Numbered from the stretch's first letter, positions 15,954 to 23,354 are shown. The stretch is 40,056 nucleotides of DNA from a virus (IMGVR_UViG_3300047200_000362:1-40056), one strand, 5' to 3'. Notes: generated by a model not told the origin, from the letters alone. Made by a program: numbers and translations.

Positions 15954-15954
15954 T
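15927..15954 (+). promoter_or_regulatory. Class A early promoter
   Basis: TTGACT, 16-nt spacer ending ACCTGC, TATAAT. Lies wholly inside the zinc-motif ORF. Confidence 0.87.
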
Positions 15955-15988
15955 ATTACACATACTTTAAAACAAAGAGGAAATAAAA

Positions 15989-16189
15989 ATGATAACTGAA
16001 ACAACCCACTTTATATCACGTAACCACGCAATCACATTCTACAAAACTCTTAATATCAAAAAGGATAAAGTTAAACTGATGATTGAAAGCAAAATAATCA
16101 ACATTGGTGCGCCAAATATAACTAAACACGAAATACTAACCGTAGATATAAATGGTCGTTACCAAATTGTTACAACCACCGGAGAATAA
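15989..16189 (+). CDS. Hypothetical 66-residue protein
   Basis: Begins MITETTHFISRNHAITFYKT; AAAGAGGAAATAAAA precedes the ATG. Predicted helix, then beta hairpins (KHEILTVDINGRYQIVTTTG). Unknown function. Confidence 0.72.
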   Translation: MITETTHFISRNHAITFYKTLNIKKDKVKLMIESKIINIGAPNITKHEILTVDINGRYQIVTTTGE

Positions 16190-16190
16190 C

Positions 16191-16397
16191 ATGTCAAAAC
16201 ATCAACACAAGCACCGATTTTTAAACACGCATGAAACTACACCATTGGCATTAGGAACGGTATATTATACGCCCAGTTTACATCCAAGTAAACATACTTG
16301 GAAGGATAGCAAGAAAGATTTTTCATTCTTAGAATTAAATTTAGTATTTCTTCATAAAAAAGATGCAATGCATGTTTTTGCATATCGGTTCGTATGA
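16191..16397 (+). CDS. Hypothetical basic 68-residue protein
   Basis: Start chosen at the ATG after CCGGAGAATAAC. The N-terminus is His/Lys-rich (MSKHQHKHRFLNTH). A longer frame exists upstream but has no ribosome site. Unknown function. Confidence 0.68.
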   Translation: MSKHQHKHRFLNTHETTPLALGTVYYTPSLHPSKHTWKDSKKDFSFLELNLVFLHKKDAMHVFAYRFV

Positions 16398-16753
16398 TGA
16401 GTTACACATACATTGCACAGGATACTACAATGAATTTTGAAAAATTTGCAAACCTTTTCACCGAGATTTATACTCAAACGAAAACTAGTGAAAAATTTCT
16501 CGATTCGGTTCCAAGCAGTATAAGAGGAGTATTTGCGTATAATCAGCACGTTAATGCATATTATGCCATACAAAATCTTCTCATTAAAGAAGTTTTTCCA
16601 GAAAAAATGCTGTATGATATTGAGTATTTTTTATTTGACTTTGATTTCGGCTTCCAAATCTTCGACAGCAATGGCAACGAATACTTCATTTGCGATTTAA
16701 ATGGCATACTTGAGTACTTCTACATGGAACACTTCAGAGTATCAACCCAATGA
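16394..16753 (+). CDS. Hypothetical 119-residue protein
   Basis: Opens with two ATG codons overlapping the previous stop. Aromatic-rich, with an acidic C-terminal half (YDIEYFLFDFDFGFQIFDS, ICDLNGILEYFYM). No domain recognised. Confidence 0.72.
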   Translation: MMSYTYIAQDTTMNFEKFANLFTEIYTQTKTSEKFLDSVPSSIRGVFAYNQHVNAYYAIQNLLIKEVFPEKMLYDIEYFLFDFDFGFQIFDSNGNEYFICDLNGILEYFYMEHFRVSTQ

Positions 16754-16992
16754 CAACACATTACACGCAATTAGAAGTTGAAATATACTTTGACGATGCA
16801 AACAACCAAACTTGTGCCTTGCATTTCCCTGACAAGGTTTGCAAATTTTATATGACCATCGGTATGAGGGCCATTGAGACATGTTATTTCGCAGATCACG
16901 AAAATGGTGAAACATTGGTTAGGCGAGGCCATTGCGAAAATGGCACTTTGATTCCTTGCAAGAATTGCCCACTTTGGGGGAATGGCAAATGA
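16750..16992 (+). CDS. Small Cys/His protein (80 aa)
   Basis: Begins MTTHYTQLEVEIYFDDANNQ; carries CYFADHENG, GHCENG and CKNCPLW, possibly one metal site. Overlaps both neighbours. Unknown function. Confidence 0.7.
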   Translation: MTTHYTQLEVEIYFDDANNQTCALHFPDKVCKFYMTIGMRAIETCYFADHENGETLVRRGHCENGTLIPCKNCPLWGNGK

Positions 16993-17147
16993 CTAAAGAA
17001 GAGATTCTAAAGGACATCAAAAGTCTTTGCGAAGAATTTGATATTAAACTTTACCCAAATGATGTAATAATTCCGCAGTATCTTGACTTTGAAAGGGCAG
17101 AATATATCAACAATTTATACTTAGCTCTGCCAACAACTTTAAATTAA
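16989..17147 (+). CDS. Hypothetical 52-residue protein
   Basis: Start by ATGA overlap (MTKEEILKDIKSLCEEF) after GGGGGAATGGCAA. Helical N-terminal half. Last gene before the next promoter. Unknown function. Confidence 0.68.
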   Translation: MTKEEILKDIKSLCEEFDIKLYPNDVIIPQYLDFERAEYINNLYLALPTTLN

Positions 17148-17149
17148 AC

Positions 17150-17177
17150 TTGACTTCTGCCAAATACCTGCTATAAT
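17150..17177 (+). promoter_or_regulatory. Class A early promoter
   Basis: TTGACT, 16-nt spacer ending ACCTGC, TATAAT; drives 17208-17909. Confidence 0.88.
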
Positions 17178-17207
17178 ATTACACATACTTAAAAAAGAGG
17201 AAACAAA

Positions 17208-17342
17208 ATGAAAACATTAAATGATATTATAGCAGAAGCGGTTGATTTGGACAATGAAATTAAAAACACAACAGATTTGGACAAAGTTGCTGAATTATTA
17301 GTGCAACTTGCCAATTGCAAAGAGGAATTTTGGAGAGTATGA
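17208..17342 (+). CDS. Hypothetical acidic 44-residue protein
   Basis: Behind AAAGAGGAAACAAA. Begins MKTLNDIIAEAVDLDNEIKN; all-helical and acidic. Unknown function. Confidence 0.7.
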   Translation: MKTLNDIIAEAVDLDNEIKNTTDLDKVAELLVQLANCKEEFWRV

Positions 17343-17344
17343 AA

Positions 17345-17527
17345 ATGTATAAATTAATGCCATTAAAAAGAGAAGTAATAAATGCAGTTGCAGATGTAAT
17401 TGCCAATTCAAACACAGAAATGGAATTTAAAAGAGAACGCATAACTTATATAAGTGATTTAATAGCAAATTGTGATGACATGAGAATACTGGAAGAAGTA
17501 TTAAATATAGTAGGAGTAGTAAAATGA
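17345..17527 (+). CDS. Hypothetical 60-residue helical protein
   Basis: Start placed at MYKLMPLKREVINAV, 9 nt after GGAG; an ATG two codons earlier overlaps the previous stop and is also possible. Helical (EEVLNIVGVVK end). Overlaps the next gene. Confidence 0.68.
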   Translation: MYKLMPLKREVINAVADVIANSNTEMEFKRERITYISDLIANCDDMRILEEVLNIVGVVK

Positions 17528-17619
17528 AAACAGCGTATAAATTATTTGTAATAACAACAATAGGTATCATTGGATTATTTCAGATGGTAGTTGAAATTAT
17601 TAAATTGAGATTGAAATGA
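17524..17619 (+). CDS. 31-residue single-span membrane peptide
   Basis: MKTAYKLFVITTIGIIGLFQ then a basic tail (KLRLK). One hydrophobic span. ATGA overlaps on both sides support it as a real gene. Tiny membrane proteins recur in this genome. Confidence 0.65.
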   Translation: MKTAYKLFVITTIGIIGLFQMVVEIIKLRLK

Positions 17620-17909
17620 ATGGAGGAACTAATACAGTAAATCCAACCCATCTATTAATGATCGACTATATAGCAAAACTTGAAAAGAAAGTTGCTAATC
17701 TTGAATTTATAAATACCAAATGGAATGAATATACGCATAAAGTTGAGTGTAGAAATGATTTTCTTGAAGTGGAAATTACTAGACTTGAGGATAAAGTTGA
17801 AGAGTATCAGCATGATGTTATAGAACTTCAACATGGAATTGATAGACTCTCGAGTTACAATGCTGGACTTAAAGTAAAGATGAGAATGATAGCCGGATTA
17901 ATCCCTTGA
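17616..17909 (+). CDS. Coiled-coil protein (97 aa)
   Basis: Residues 20-85 show heptad spacing (KLEKKVANLEFINTKW; ITRLEDKVEEYQHDVIELQ), so it probably forms a coiled coil. Unknown function. Confidence 0.72.
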   Translation: MNGGTNTVNPTHLLMIDYIAKLEKKVANLEFINTKWNEYTHKVECRNDFLEVEITRLEDKVEEYQHDVIELQHGIDRLSSYNAGLKVKMRMIAGLIP

Positions 17910-17933
17910 CATTTACCAAAAACCTGCTATAAT
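17906..17933 (+). promoter_or_regulatory. Class A early promoter
   Basis: TTGACA, 16-nt spacer ending ACCTGC, TATAAT. The TGA of the coiled-coil gene lies in the -35 box. Confidence 0.88.
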
Positions 17934-17963
17934 ATTACACATACTTAAAAAAAGAGGTGAAAC

Positions 17964-18230
17964 ATGAATAATAAACCAACATTAAGTCAAATAGACTTAG
18001 CAGGAAAATATGCATTGGATAACAATTACAATATTGTTTATAATGGAGAATTTGATGGTGACGATGAATTTGCGCCAACTAGGATTGCTAAGACTGGTGA
18101 TGTATTTGTGATGATTGATGGTTTTGAATATTACAACCATCAGGCTATTGCAGAGCTTTATACACAGCTACACCACCCATTACCGATTGCTGAAGATACA
18201 AGAATAATTGATGATTTTGACTTTGAATAG
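17964..18230 (+). CDS. Hypothetical acidic 88-residue protein
   Basis: Behind AAAGAGGTGAAAC. Begins MNNKPTLSQIDLAGKYAL; strongly acidic middle and end (GEFDGDDEFAP; IIDDFDFE). Acidic early phage proteins sometimes mimic DNA, but nothing here proves that. Confidence 0.7.
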   Translation: MNNKPTLSQIDLAGKYALDNNYNIVYNGEFDGDDEFAPTRIAKTGDVFVMIDGFEYYNHQAIAELYTQLHHPLPIAEDTRIIDDFDFE

Positions 18231-18239
18231 GAGAATATG

Positions 18240-18413
18240 ATGGGAAAGGTACGAGATTTGATAATGAGAGTTTTTTTGGTAAACCAAGTTGGCTGGACAG
18301 TTGAGATAAAACACTGTGATACCAAGAAAATATTGGTATTTCAACCTGAATTCGCAACTAGAGACTTGGCACTGGAATTTTTGCAAACTGCACTTAATGA
18401 TTTGGAGGATTGA
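18240..18413 (+). CDS. Hypothetical 57-residue protein
   Basis: Second of two adjacent ATGs chosen (6 nt after AGGAG). MGKVRDLIMRVFLVNQVGW, then a helical end. Unknown function. Confidence 0.65.
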   Translation: MGKVRDLIMRVFLVNQVGWTVEIKHCDTKKILVFQPEFATRDLALEFLQTALNDLED

Positions 18414-18414
18414 G

Positions 18415-18576
18415 ATGACAGAAACAATAGAAACAAAGGTAGATGCATACCAAAAACACTATTTGGCTGCATTTGAGATTGAGATAGAAGGTACTTATAT
18501 TTCTTCAGATGGATATGCTGCATATTTTGCATATATAAAAGCCAAAAATGAAGCAAAGGCATTGGAGGCAGAATGA
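18415..18576 (+). CDS. Small helical protein (53 aa), paralogue of the gene at 27244
   Basis: Start at MTETIETKVDAYQKHY after GGAGG. It shares KVDAYxxHYxAA, then EGTYISSDxxAAYxxYxKA, with the 58-residue protein at 27244-27420 on the opposite strand under the other promoter class. Unknown function. Confidence 0.72.
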   Translation: MTETIETKVDAYQKHYLAAFEIEIEGTYISSDGYAAYFAYIKAKNEAKALEAE

Positions 18577-18755
18577 AGTTTACTGGGAAAGTATCGGGCA
18601 ATAGGCAAGTAGGATTTAAATTTGAAGTATTTTATGGAAGTTATGGTTTAGATTTAGGAGAACCTGTAAAGAGTGAAGATGGTTTTAAGATGTCAAGCGA
18701 AGCTTATGAAGCGATGCATAATTATATAACAACAATTGGAGAAGACAATGAATAG
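18573..18755 (+). CDS. Hypothetical 60-residue protein
   Basis: ATGA overlap at the start; MKFTGKVSGNRQVGFKFEVF. Beta-rich N-terminal half, helical end. Unknown function. Confidence 0.68.
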   Translation: MKFTGKVSGNRQVGFKFEVFYGSYGLDLGEPVKSEDGFKMSSEAYEAMHNYITTIGEDNE

Positions 18756-18909
18756 AATTTTTGAATATTTGCTAAACAGGCATTTTATGCTAACAATATT
18801 TACATTGGTATTATTGATTAGCTTTGTATTAAGCTTAATTACTGTTGCCACATGGAACTTTTTAGTTTGTGTTGTAGTATCGGCTACATTGGTTTATATC
18901 TCTTTATAG
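18748..18909 (+). CDS. Two-span membrane protein (53 aa)
   Basis: MNRIFEYLLNRHFM, then two hydrophobic segments (about residues 14-33 and 36-53). Overlaps the previous gene by 8 nt. Unknown function. Confidence 0.68.
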   Translation: MNRIFEYLLNRHFMLTIFTLVLLISFVLSLITVATWNFLVCVVVSATLVYISL

Positions 18910-18950
18910 AGGTGATTTTTTAGAAGAGTGTAATATTAATATTATTTAGC

Positions 18951-18978
18951 TTGACTTCTGCCAAAAACCTGCTATAAT
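18951..18978 (+). promoter_or_regulatory. Class A early promoter
   Basis: TTGACT, 16-nt spacer ending ACCTGC, TATAAT; drives 19012-20210. Confidence 0.88.
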
Positions 18979-19011
18979 ATTACACATCACTTAAAATAAA
19001 GAGGAAACAAT

Positions 19012-19224
19012 ATGCAAAATGGTTTAATAGATCTACCCAACCCCATCGCCAGACAGATTCTTTCAGAAGACTTTGCTCGTTCTTACAAAGCGTATCGTAA
19101 AGCTGAAAATTCTGTAAGGACATGTCCTAATGACCAAACTATATTAGAGGAATTTCGAATGGCGCAAAGTGAGTTCTTTACAGTGCGAGACATCTACAAT
19201 AACACCACCACAGAGGAAATTTAA
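19012..19224 (+). CDS. Hypothetical helical 70-residue protein
   Basis: Behind AAAGAGGAAACAAT. MQNGLIDLPNPIARQILSED; helical with conserved-looking aromatic spacing (SYKAYRKAE). Unknown function. Confidence 0.7.
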   Translation: MQNGLIDLPNPIARQILSEDFARSYKAYRKAENSVRTCPNDQTILEEFRMAQSEFFTVRDIYNNTTTEEI

Positions 19225-19491
19225 ATGACAACAATCGTAATAGATGATCAAGATGGCAACCCAATAGAAATTGACTTAGAGTTATGCAAGCTAATTGCCT
19301 TAAAAGCTGTTAGAGATCTTTCAAACATCGAAACTGAAAAATATGATTTTTCAACGTGTATTGCAATGCTTCAATCAGTTTGCATTTCAATTTTATTAGA
19401 CGCTGGCTGGGAAAAAGAAGAATTGATTGGAGAAATTTCAGCCCACATCGACCAACTTACAAAAAAATCCAAACAACGTGTATTACATTAA
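19225..19491 (+). CDS. Hypothetical 88-residue protein
   Basis: Its ATG abuts the previous TAA. MTTIVIDDQDGNPIEIDLEL, then helices. Unknown function. Confidence 0.7.
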   Translation: MTTIVIDDQDGNPIEIDLELCKLIALKAVRDLSNIETEKYDFSTCIAMLQSVCISILLDAGWEKEELIGEISAHIDQLTKKSKQRVLH

Positions 19492-19499
19492 GGAATAAA

Positions 19500-19685
19500 A
19501 TGAATAATATCAAAGTGCAACACGATTACTTAATCGCCCAGCTAAAGGATTATGCAAGTAGATTAAAAGACCTTAGAGACTCTTGCCCACATACAGATGC
19601 AATAGAAACTACAGAAGGTGCTAATTATGAATATATAGTATATCATTGCCCAGATTGTGGCATAAGATGGAGTGAAGATACATGA
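19500..19685 (+). CDS. Small zinc-motif protein (61 aa)
   Basis: MNNIKVQHDYLIAQLKDYAS; then CPHTD and YHCPDCGIRW, giving a plausible CxH...CxxC zinc knuckle at the C-terminus. AAGGAATAAA precedes the start; the frame extends further upstream without a ribosome site. Unknown function. Confidence 0.7.
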   Translation: MNNIKVQHDYLIAQLKDYASRLKDLRDSCPHTDAIETTEGANYEYIVYHCPDCGIRWSEDT

Positions 19686-19888
19686 AACAGAGTGACCTAT
19701 TTAGACTTTATGCGAATTGTATTGATTTATGTGAAGGCACTAATATAAAACCGTACAAGTGCATCAAAAACAAAGCAGGACAAACATATCAAAACACACC
19801 AAATTTCCTTGGTAATCCAGAAGACTACAAATTCGCAGTTGCGATTGTAGATAATAGACCAGTATTTACGATAGAGGTATCAAAATGA
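19682..19888 (+). CDS. Hypothetical 68-residue protein
   Basis: ATGA overlaps on both sides. MKQSDLFRLYANCIDLCEG; beta-rich second half. Unknown function. Confidence 0.68.
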   Translation: MKQSDLFRLYANCIDLCEGTNIKPYKCIKNKAGQTYQNTPNFLGNPEDYKFAVAIVDNRPVFTIEVSK

Positions 19889-20067
19889 AAAAAACAGTAG
19901 ACCAATTATTAGAAGAATATCAAATAGCCGCAAAATATTCGGGTGGGTTATATGTAAAGTTAATGCAAGACTTGGAATACGTGAAAGCCAACGATATTAC
20001 CAATAAAGCATACCACGCATATATAGAGGCATTTGACGCACAACCTTGGCTGGATGAGTCAGCATGA
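19885..20067 (+). CDS. Small helical protein (60 aa), paralogue of the gene at 3659
   Basis: MKKTVDQLLEEYQIAAKYSG; matches the start and middle (EYVKA, YxxAIxAFDA-like) of the 57-residue protein at 3659-3832. Unknown function. Confidence 0.72.
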   Translation: MKKTVDQLLEEYQIAAKYSGGLYVKLMQDLEYVKANDITNKAYHAYIEAFDAQPWLDESA

Positions 20068-20210
20068 TTAAAGTAATACATTTATTAATGAACTCTTTAC
20101 TACTAATTGCCTTAGTGGTATTTGCTGCTCTTAACTACCATGACCGAATAACCGCAGAACCAACAGTGCAACAATGTGAAATAGTTAAAATAACACTTGA
20201 TGAAAAATAA
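20064..20210 (+). CDS. Single-span membrane protein (48 aa)
   Basis: MIKVIHLLMNSLLLIALVVF: one N-terminal hydrophobic segment, possibly a signal anchor, then a polar tail with one Cys. Its stop lies in the next promoter's spacer. Confidence 0.66.
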   Translation: MIKVIHLLMNSLLLIALVVFAALNYHDRITAEPTVQQCEIVKITLDEK

Positions 20211-20224
20211 ATACCTGCTATAAT
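20197..20224 (+). promoter_or_regulatory. Class A early promoter, weak -35
   Basis: TTGATG, 16-nt spacer ending ACCTGC, TATAAT, located inside the end of the membrane protein gene. Confidence 0.8.
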
Positions 20225-20262
20225 ATTACACATACTTTAAAAACAACAACCGGAGATATACA

Positions 20263-20433
20263 ATGCAAGAATCATTAAAAGAATTTGGCATAACAGAAAG
20301 TGCATATATAGAATCACTAGAAAAAGAAATTTCAAAACTGAAAAAACTCAATTCTTTGTGGGAAGACCGATACAACAATATGGTAATATTAAAAGATAGT
20401 TATAAACTTGGTGTAGCAGTTAATTTAAAATAA
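20263..20433 (+). CDS. Hypothetical coiled-coil-like protein (56 aa)
   Basis: Behind CCGGAGATATACA. MQESLKEFGITESAYIESLE; the central LEKEISKLKKLNSLW is a short coiled coil. Unknown function. Confidence 0.68.
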   Translation: MQESLKEFGITESAYIESLEKEISKLKKLNSLWEDRYNNMVILKDSYKLGVAVNLK

Positions 20434-20436
20434 CAC

Positions 20437-20463
20437 TTACCAAAAATAAATACCTGCTATAAT
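20437..20463 (+). promoter_or_regulatory. Class A early promoter of rnhA, weak -35
   Basis: TATAAT at 20458-20463 with the conserved ACCTGC; only TTACCA at the -35 position with a 15-nt spacer. Confidence 0.68.
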
Positions 20464-20494
20464 ATTACCATACTTTAAAAACAAAGAGAAATAC

Positions 20495-20992
20495 ATGATC
20501 GATAAAATAATAATCTTTACAGATGGTTCTTGCTTAGGTAATCCGGGTAAAGGTGGTTGGGGCGCAATATTAACCTATAAAGATAACGTAAAAGAAATAT
20601 GGGGTGGGGAACAAAAAACTACAAATAATCGTCAAGAGCTAACTGCTGTCATCAAAGCACTCGAATGTATTAAGAAACCATTCAATATAGAAATAAACAG
20701 TGACTCCAGATATGTTATAGATGGAGTCACAAAATTCCTGTCAAATTGGATAAAAAATAACTGGAAGACTGCCAATAAAAAATCAGATGTAAAAAACATC
20801 GACCTTTGGCAGAAACTAGTAATTGCAATACAAATTCATACAATAGAATGGAATTGGGTAAAAGGTCATGCGGGAAATATTGGCAACGAAAAAGCTGACA
20901 AATTAGCCAATAAAGGTGCTGCATCATTAACACAATATTCTAAAGTAGATGAACAATTTGAAAGAACATATAAATTAGGAGAACAACAATGA
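20495..20992 (+). CDS. rnhA: Ribonuclease HI
   Basis: A 165-residue protein with every catalytic residue of bacterial RNase HI: D10 (FTDGSCLGNPG), E48 (NNRQELTAV), D70 (NSDSRYV), H125 (VKGHAGN) and D135 (NEKADKLA). It removes RNA from RNA-DNA hybrids such as lagging-strand primers. This is the cellular RnhA family rather than the T4 Rnh (FEN-like) type. About 12 extra residues at the C-terminus. Confidence 0.95.
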   Translation: MIDKIIIFTDGSCLGNPGKGGWGAILTYKDNVKEIWGGEQKTTNNRQELTAVIKALECIKKPFNIEINSDSRYVIDGVTKFLSNWIKNNWKTANKKSDVKNIDLWQKLVIAIQIHTIEWNWVKGHAGNIGNEKADKLANKGAASLTQYSKVDEQFERTYKLGEQQ

Positions 20993-21162
20993 AACCAATA
21001 ACAGAATTATATCAAGACTATCAAAATGCTTTAGACCATCTCAATGAAGTATATGTGCTAAGACGTATTGCAATGATGCAGATAGAAGAAAGAACCAAAA
21101 CAGCAGAAGCAAAATACGAAGCTGCAAACATCACATATTTCAAAGCACTAGGGGTAGAATGA
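20989..21162 (+). CDS. Small helical protein (57 aa)
   Basis: ATGA overlap with rnhA. MKPITELYQDYQNALDHLNE; ends KYEAANITYFKALGVE. It belongs in style to the short helical A/Y-rich family seen throughout the window. Unknown function. Confidence 0.68.
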   Translation: MKPITELYQDYQNALDHLNEVYVLRRIAMMQIEERTKTAEAKYEAANITYFKALGVE

Positions 21163-21345
21163 ATGCTAAACTTACATAATAGACTACAACACCTTATAAA
21201 TCTTTGGGGTGCTGGTTATCATCCAGCACTGTGTGAAGATTATATAAAGACAACCACCGAACACTTCAGAGAAAAGGATGCATATATCAAATTATTAGAA
21301 AAAGAAAATAAACGATTAAAGAATTTGGAAGAGACTGAGTACTAA
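21163..21345 (+). CDS. Hypothetical 60-residue protein
   Basis: Its ATG directly follows the previous TGA. MLNLHNRLQHLINLWGAGYH, ending in a charged helix (LLEKENKRLKNLEETE). Last gene of the rightward tract. Confidence 0.7.
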   Translation: MLNLHNRLQHLINLWGAGYHPALCEDYIKTTTEHFREKDAYIKLLEKENKRLKNLEETEY

Positions 21346-21369
21346 ATAAACACCACTGCCAAGCCATCA

Positions 21370-21407
21370 AAAAGCCTTACCATTGAATCTTTTCTGGTAG
21401 GGCTTTT
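21370..21407. terminator. Strong hairpin terminator after the plus-strand tract
   Basis: AAAAGCCTTACCA and TGGTAGGGCTTTT pair over 13 positions (one G-U), with a 12-nt loop. The A/T ends let it work in both directions, so it closes the rightward gene tract. Confidence 0.85.
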
Positions 21408-21448
21408 GCATATGTGGGACAAGGGCTTTGATGGGCTTCTACGGTGCC

Positions 21449-21456
21449 TATTTATA
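21449..21456 (-). promoter_or_regulatory. Possible antisense late promoter (TATAAATA)
   Basis: Exact TATAAATA on the minus strand pointing at the terminator and the end of the rightward tract. May be chance in AT-rich DNA. Confidence 0.3.
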
Positions 21457-21705
21457 CGAAAAAATTGCTGGCGAAAAAATTTCAGAAGGGGGTAATTTTG
21501 AAGTCCTTTTGAAGAGCGGTTGAATTACTTTTGAAAAAATTTTGAAGTCCCTTGGCAGAACAGTAAAATTTGCTGGTGAAAAATTTTTTGGCGAAATTTT
21601 GAAGAAAGCCGAAGGAGGGTGGCATGTTTTTCTGCCGCGTACCCTGCCAAATCTGCCATTATACTATAATCCGCGCTATTTGTCAAGTCTTTTCTTTACT
21701 TCAAA

Positions 21706-21859
21706 TGAAAATAAATGTCTTGACAATGCTCTATATTGCAATAATTGAATTGAAAATAAATGTCTTGACAATACACAATACTAAAAAACTTGCAACTAAT
21801 AATAAACCTTGACTTACTTCAATATTACAATAATTGAACTGAAAATAAACCTTGACAAA
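21706..21859 (+). repeat. Iteron-like direct repeats
   Basis: TGAAAATAAATGTCTTGACA at 21706 and 21751 (45 bp apart), a related TGAAAATAAACCTTGACAA at 21840 (89 bp further) and a partial AATAAACCTTGAC at 21800. CAATAATTGAA precedes two of them; its inverse TTCAATTATTG lies near 21970. Confidence 0.6.
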
Positions 21860-22078
21860 CAACATTGCTTTGTAATCAAGGCATTCAAATAAACCTTTCA
21901 AACAGCATCTAAAATATACTCTAATATATATACACGATTTAAAGGCATTGTAAAGCATTATATTTTTGCTTCAATTATTGCAGTTGTTGTATTTGTCAAG
22001 CTATTGATGGCTATTCAGTATATTTAATTATTCGATATAGATTCAACTATTCTATTGCAATTTCTGCAATTGTGACAA

Positions 22079-22120
22079 GCTAATGCTAGTCGTTCGCAAA
22101 TAAGAATGACTAAGATTAGC
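22079..22120. repeat. Long imperfect inverted repeat
   Basis: GCTAAT-GC-TAGTC-G-TTC against GAA-T-GACTA-AG-ATTAGC with an 8-nt loop: 14 pairs with small mismatches. Lies 80 bp left of the first DnaA box. Confidence 0.6.
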
Positions 22121-22200
22121 GACTGCGCTCCCACTGCGACAATTATGTAGTATTTGCAGTTATTATGTCTGTCAAGGTCTTTTGAAGGACTTTTGTTGAG

Positions 22201-22364
22201 TTATCCACAAGCAGCTAAAATATTTTAGTGTTTTAGCCTAGTCAATAGTGATTAATCGAAAGTTTTACACCACGATATATTTTTTAAATTTAGCATAAGT
22301 CTTTGATTAATATACAATGTGTAGTTATCCACAAGCAATGTCTAATTATGTTGAGTTATCCACA
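22201..22364 (+). other. Cluster of three DnaA boxes (putative origin)
   Basis: TTATCCACA, a perfect match to the bacterial DnaA-box consensus, occurs at 22201-22209, 22325-22333 and 22356-22364, all in the same orientation. The first and last share TTGAGTTATCCACAAGCA. Surroundings are very AT-rich. Confidence 0.6.
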
Positions 22365-22689
22365 AGCAATCAATATCTCTCTCACAAGCCAATAGAATAA
22401 GGCTTTATGTCTAAAAGCTTGGGTAAATTGCTTGACAATACTTTGGAAGTATGCTTGGCTGGATGTGTTTTTACCTAGGGATAAGTAACAAAATTGCAAT
22501 GGCATGTGATGTGCTGGCATTGGCTGGTTGTTGAATGCCATGTTATTTAAAAGACTTGACATTGGCTGGATAGTGTGCCATAGGCATGTAAAATATTGAT
22601 TGACTTTTAGTGTGATGTGTGCTATTGCTGGGCTGGCATTGGGCTGTTGATGTGAAAGCATAGCTCCCTATATAAATTCTGCTAAAAAC

Positions 22690-22710
22690 AGGCATACATT
22701 TTTAATGCCT
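22690..22710. terminator. Hairpin terminator
   Basis: AGGCAT/ATGCCT with a 9-nt loop; T runs follow on both strands, so it could stop transcription from either side. Confidence 0.55.
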
Positions 22711-22864
22711 TTTTATATGAATTTTCTAATATGGTTTTATATGGTATGTGTATTTAATGCCATGTTATAACTGCCCTGCCTAGGTCTGCTTATGCCATTA
22801 AAGCCTTTAAAATTGATGCTTATTGATTGTTAATGTATCATGCTATATGGTTGTATTGTCCAGA

Positions 22865-22894
22865 CATTAAAAATCCCTACAATAGATTTTTAGT
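22865..22894 (-). terminator. Terminator of the leftmost class B operon
   Basis: On the minus strand ACTAAAAATC and GATTTTTAAT pair around 9 nt, just after the stop of the gene at 22917-23060; the 3' arm is T-rich. Confidence 0.55.
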
Positions 22895-22916
22895 GCCATT
22901 ATAGGTTATTTATTCT

Positions 22917-23060
22917 TCATGTGTTCTTTGTTATTGAATGCGTTATTATCATATTGTATATTTTCTTTATATCTGCTATGTATCTATAAGCATCATATTC
23001 TTCAAATATCTCAAATTGCAGTTGTTTTGCCAGTTCTTCAAATAAGTCTAATTGTTCCAT
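22917..23060 (-). CDS. Hypothetical 47-residue protein
   Basis: Behind AAGAGGTAGAAAAAGATA. MEQLDLFEELAKQLQFEIFE; acidic and helical. Last gene of the operon. Unknown function. Confidence 0.66.
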   Translation of the reverse strand: MEQLDLFEELAKQLQFEIFEEYDAYRYIADIKKIYNMIITHSITKNT

Positions 23061-23177
23061 TATCTTTTTCTACCTCTTAAGATTCTATTGTACATTTGTT
23101 GCCTCTTTTTATGCTTGTGGTGATTGGTGTGAATGGTTGTATTGCCAATGCTGTTATCATGCAGCCAGTGCAATTTT

Positions 23178-23354
23178 TTATCCTATGGCGTCCTCTATCA
23201 ATGAGAAATTATAAGGTGATATGTCAATTATTTCATTTTCTGATAATGTCTTAAACCAGTTTTCTATTTCTTCATTTGTTGCTTGGTTTAATTTGCATGT
23301 TAAAATTCCATTCTTTGCTGCTATGCCTAAGCAATTTAAAATTTGATTGTTCAT
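23178..23354 (-). CDS. Hypothetical 58-residue protein
   Basis: MNNQILNCLGIAAKNGILTC, then an acidic helical end. Starts 7 nt after the stop of the preceding small frame. Unknown function. Confidence 0.66.
   Translation of the reverse strand: MNNQILNCLGIAAKNGILTCKLNQATNEEIENWFKTLSENEIIDISPYNFSLIEDAIG

Larger units (their letters stand above)
21408..22916. other. Gene-poor intergenic region, candidate replication origin
   Basis: About 1.5 kb between convergent gene tracts. Contents in order: a GAAAAATTTT-type low-complexity stretch (21458-21610), 45-bp spaced repeats (21706-21859), CAATAATTGAA copies in both orientations, a long hairpin (22079-22120), three DnaA boxes (22201-22364), TGGCTGG-rich sequence (22440-22650) and two terminator hairpins. 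A 100-codon minus-strand frame at 22356-22661 has poor protein character and no ribosome site, so I treat the region as noncoding. Confidence 0.6.

Noticed and set aside
22356-22661. A 101-codon open frame on the minus strand in the candidate origin
   Set aside because: Odd composition (Met, Gln, His and Ala heavy), no ribosome site, lies over DnaA boxes and repeats; most likely chance.
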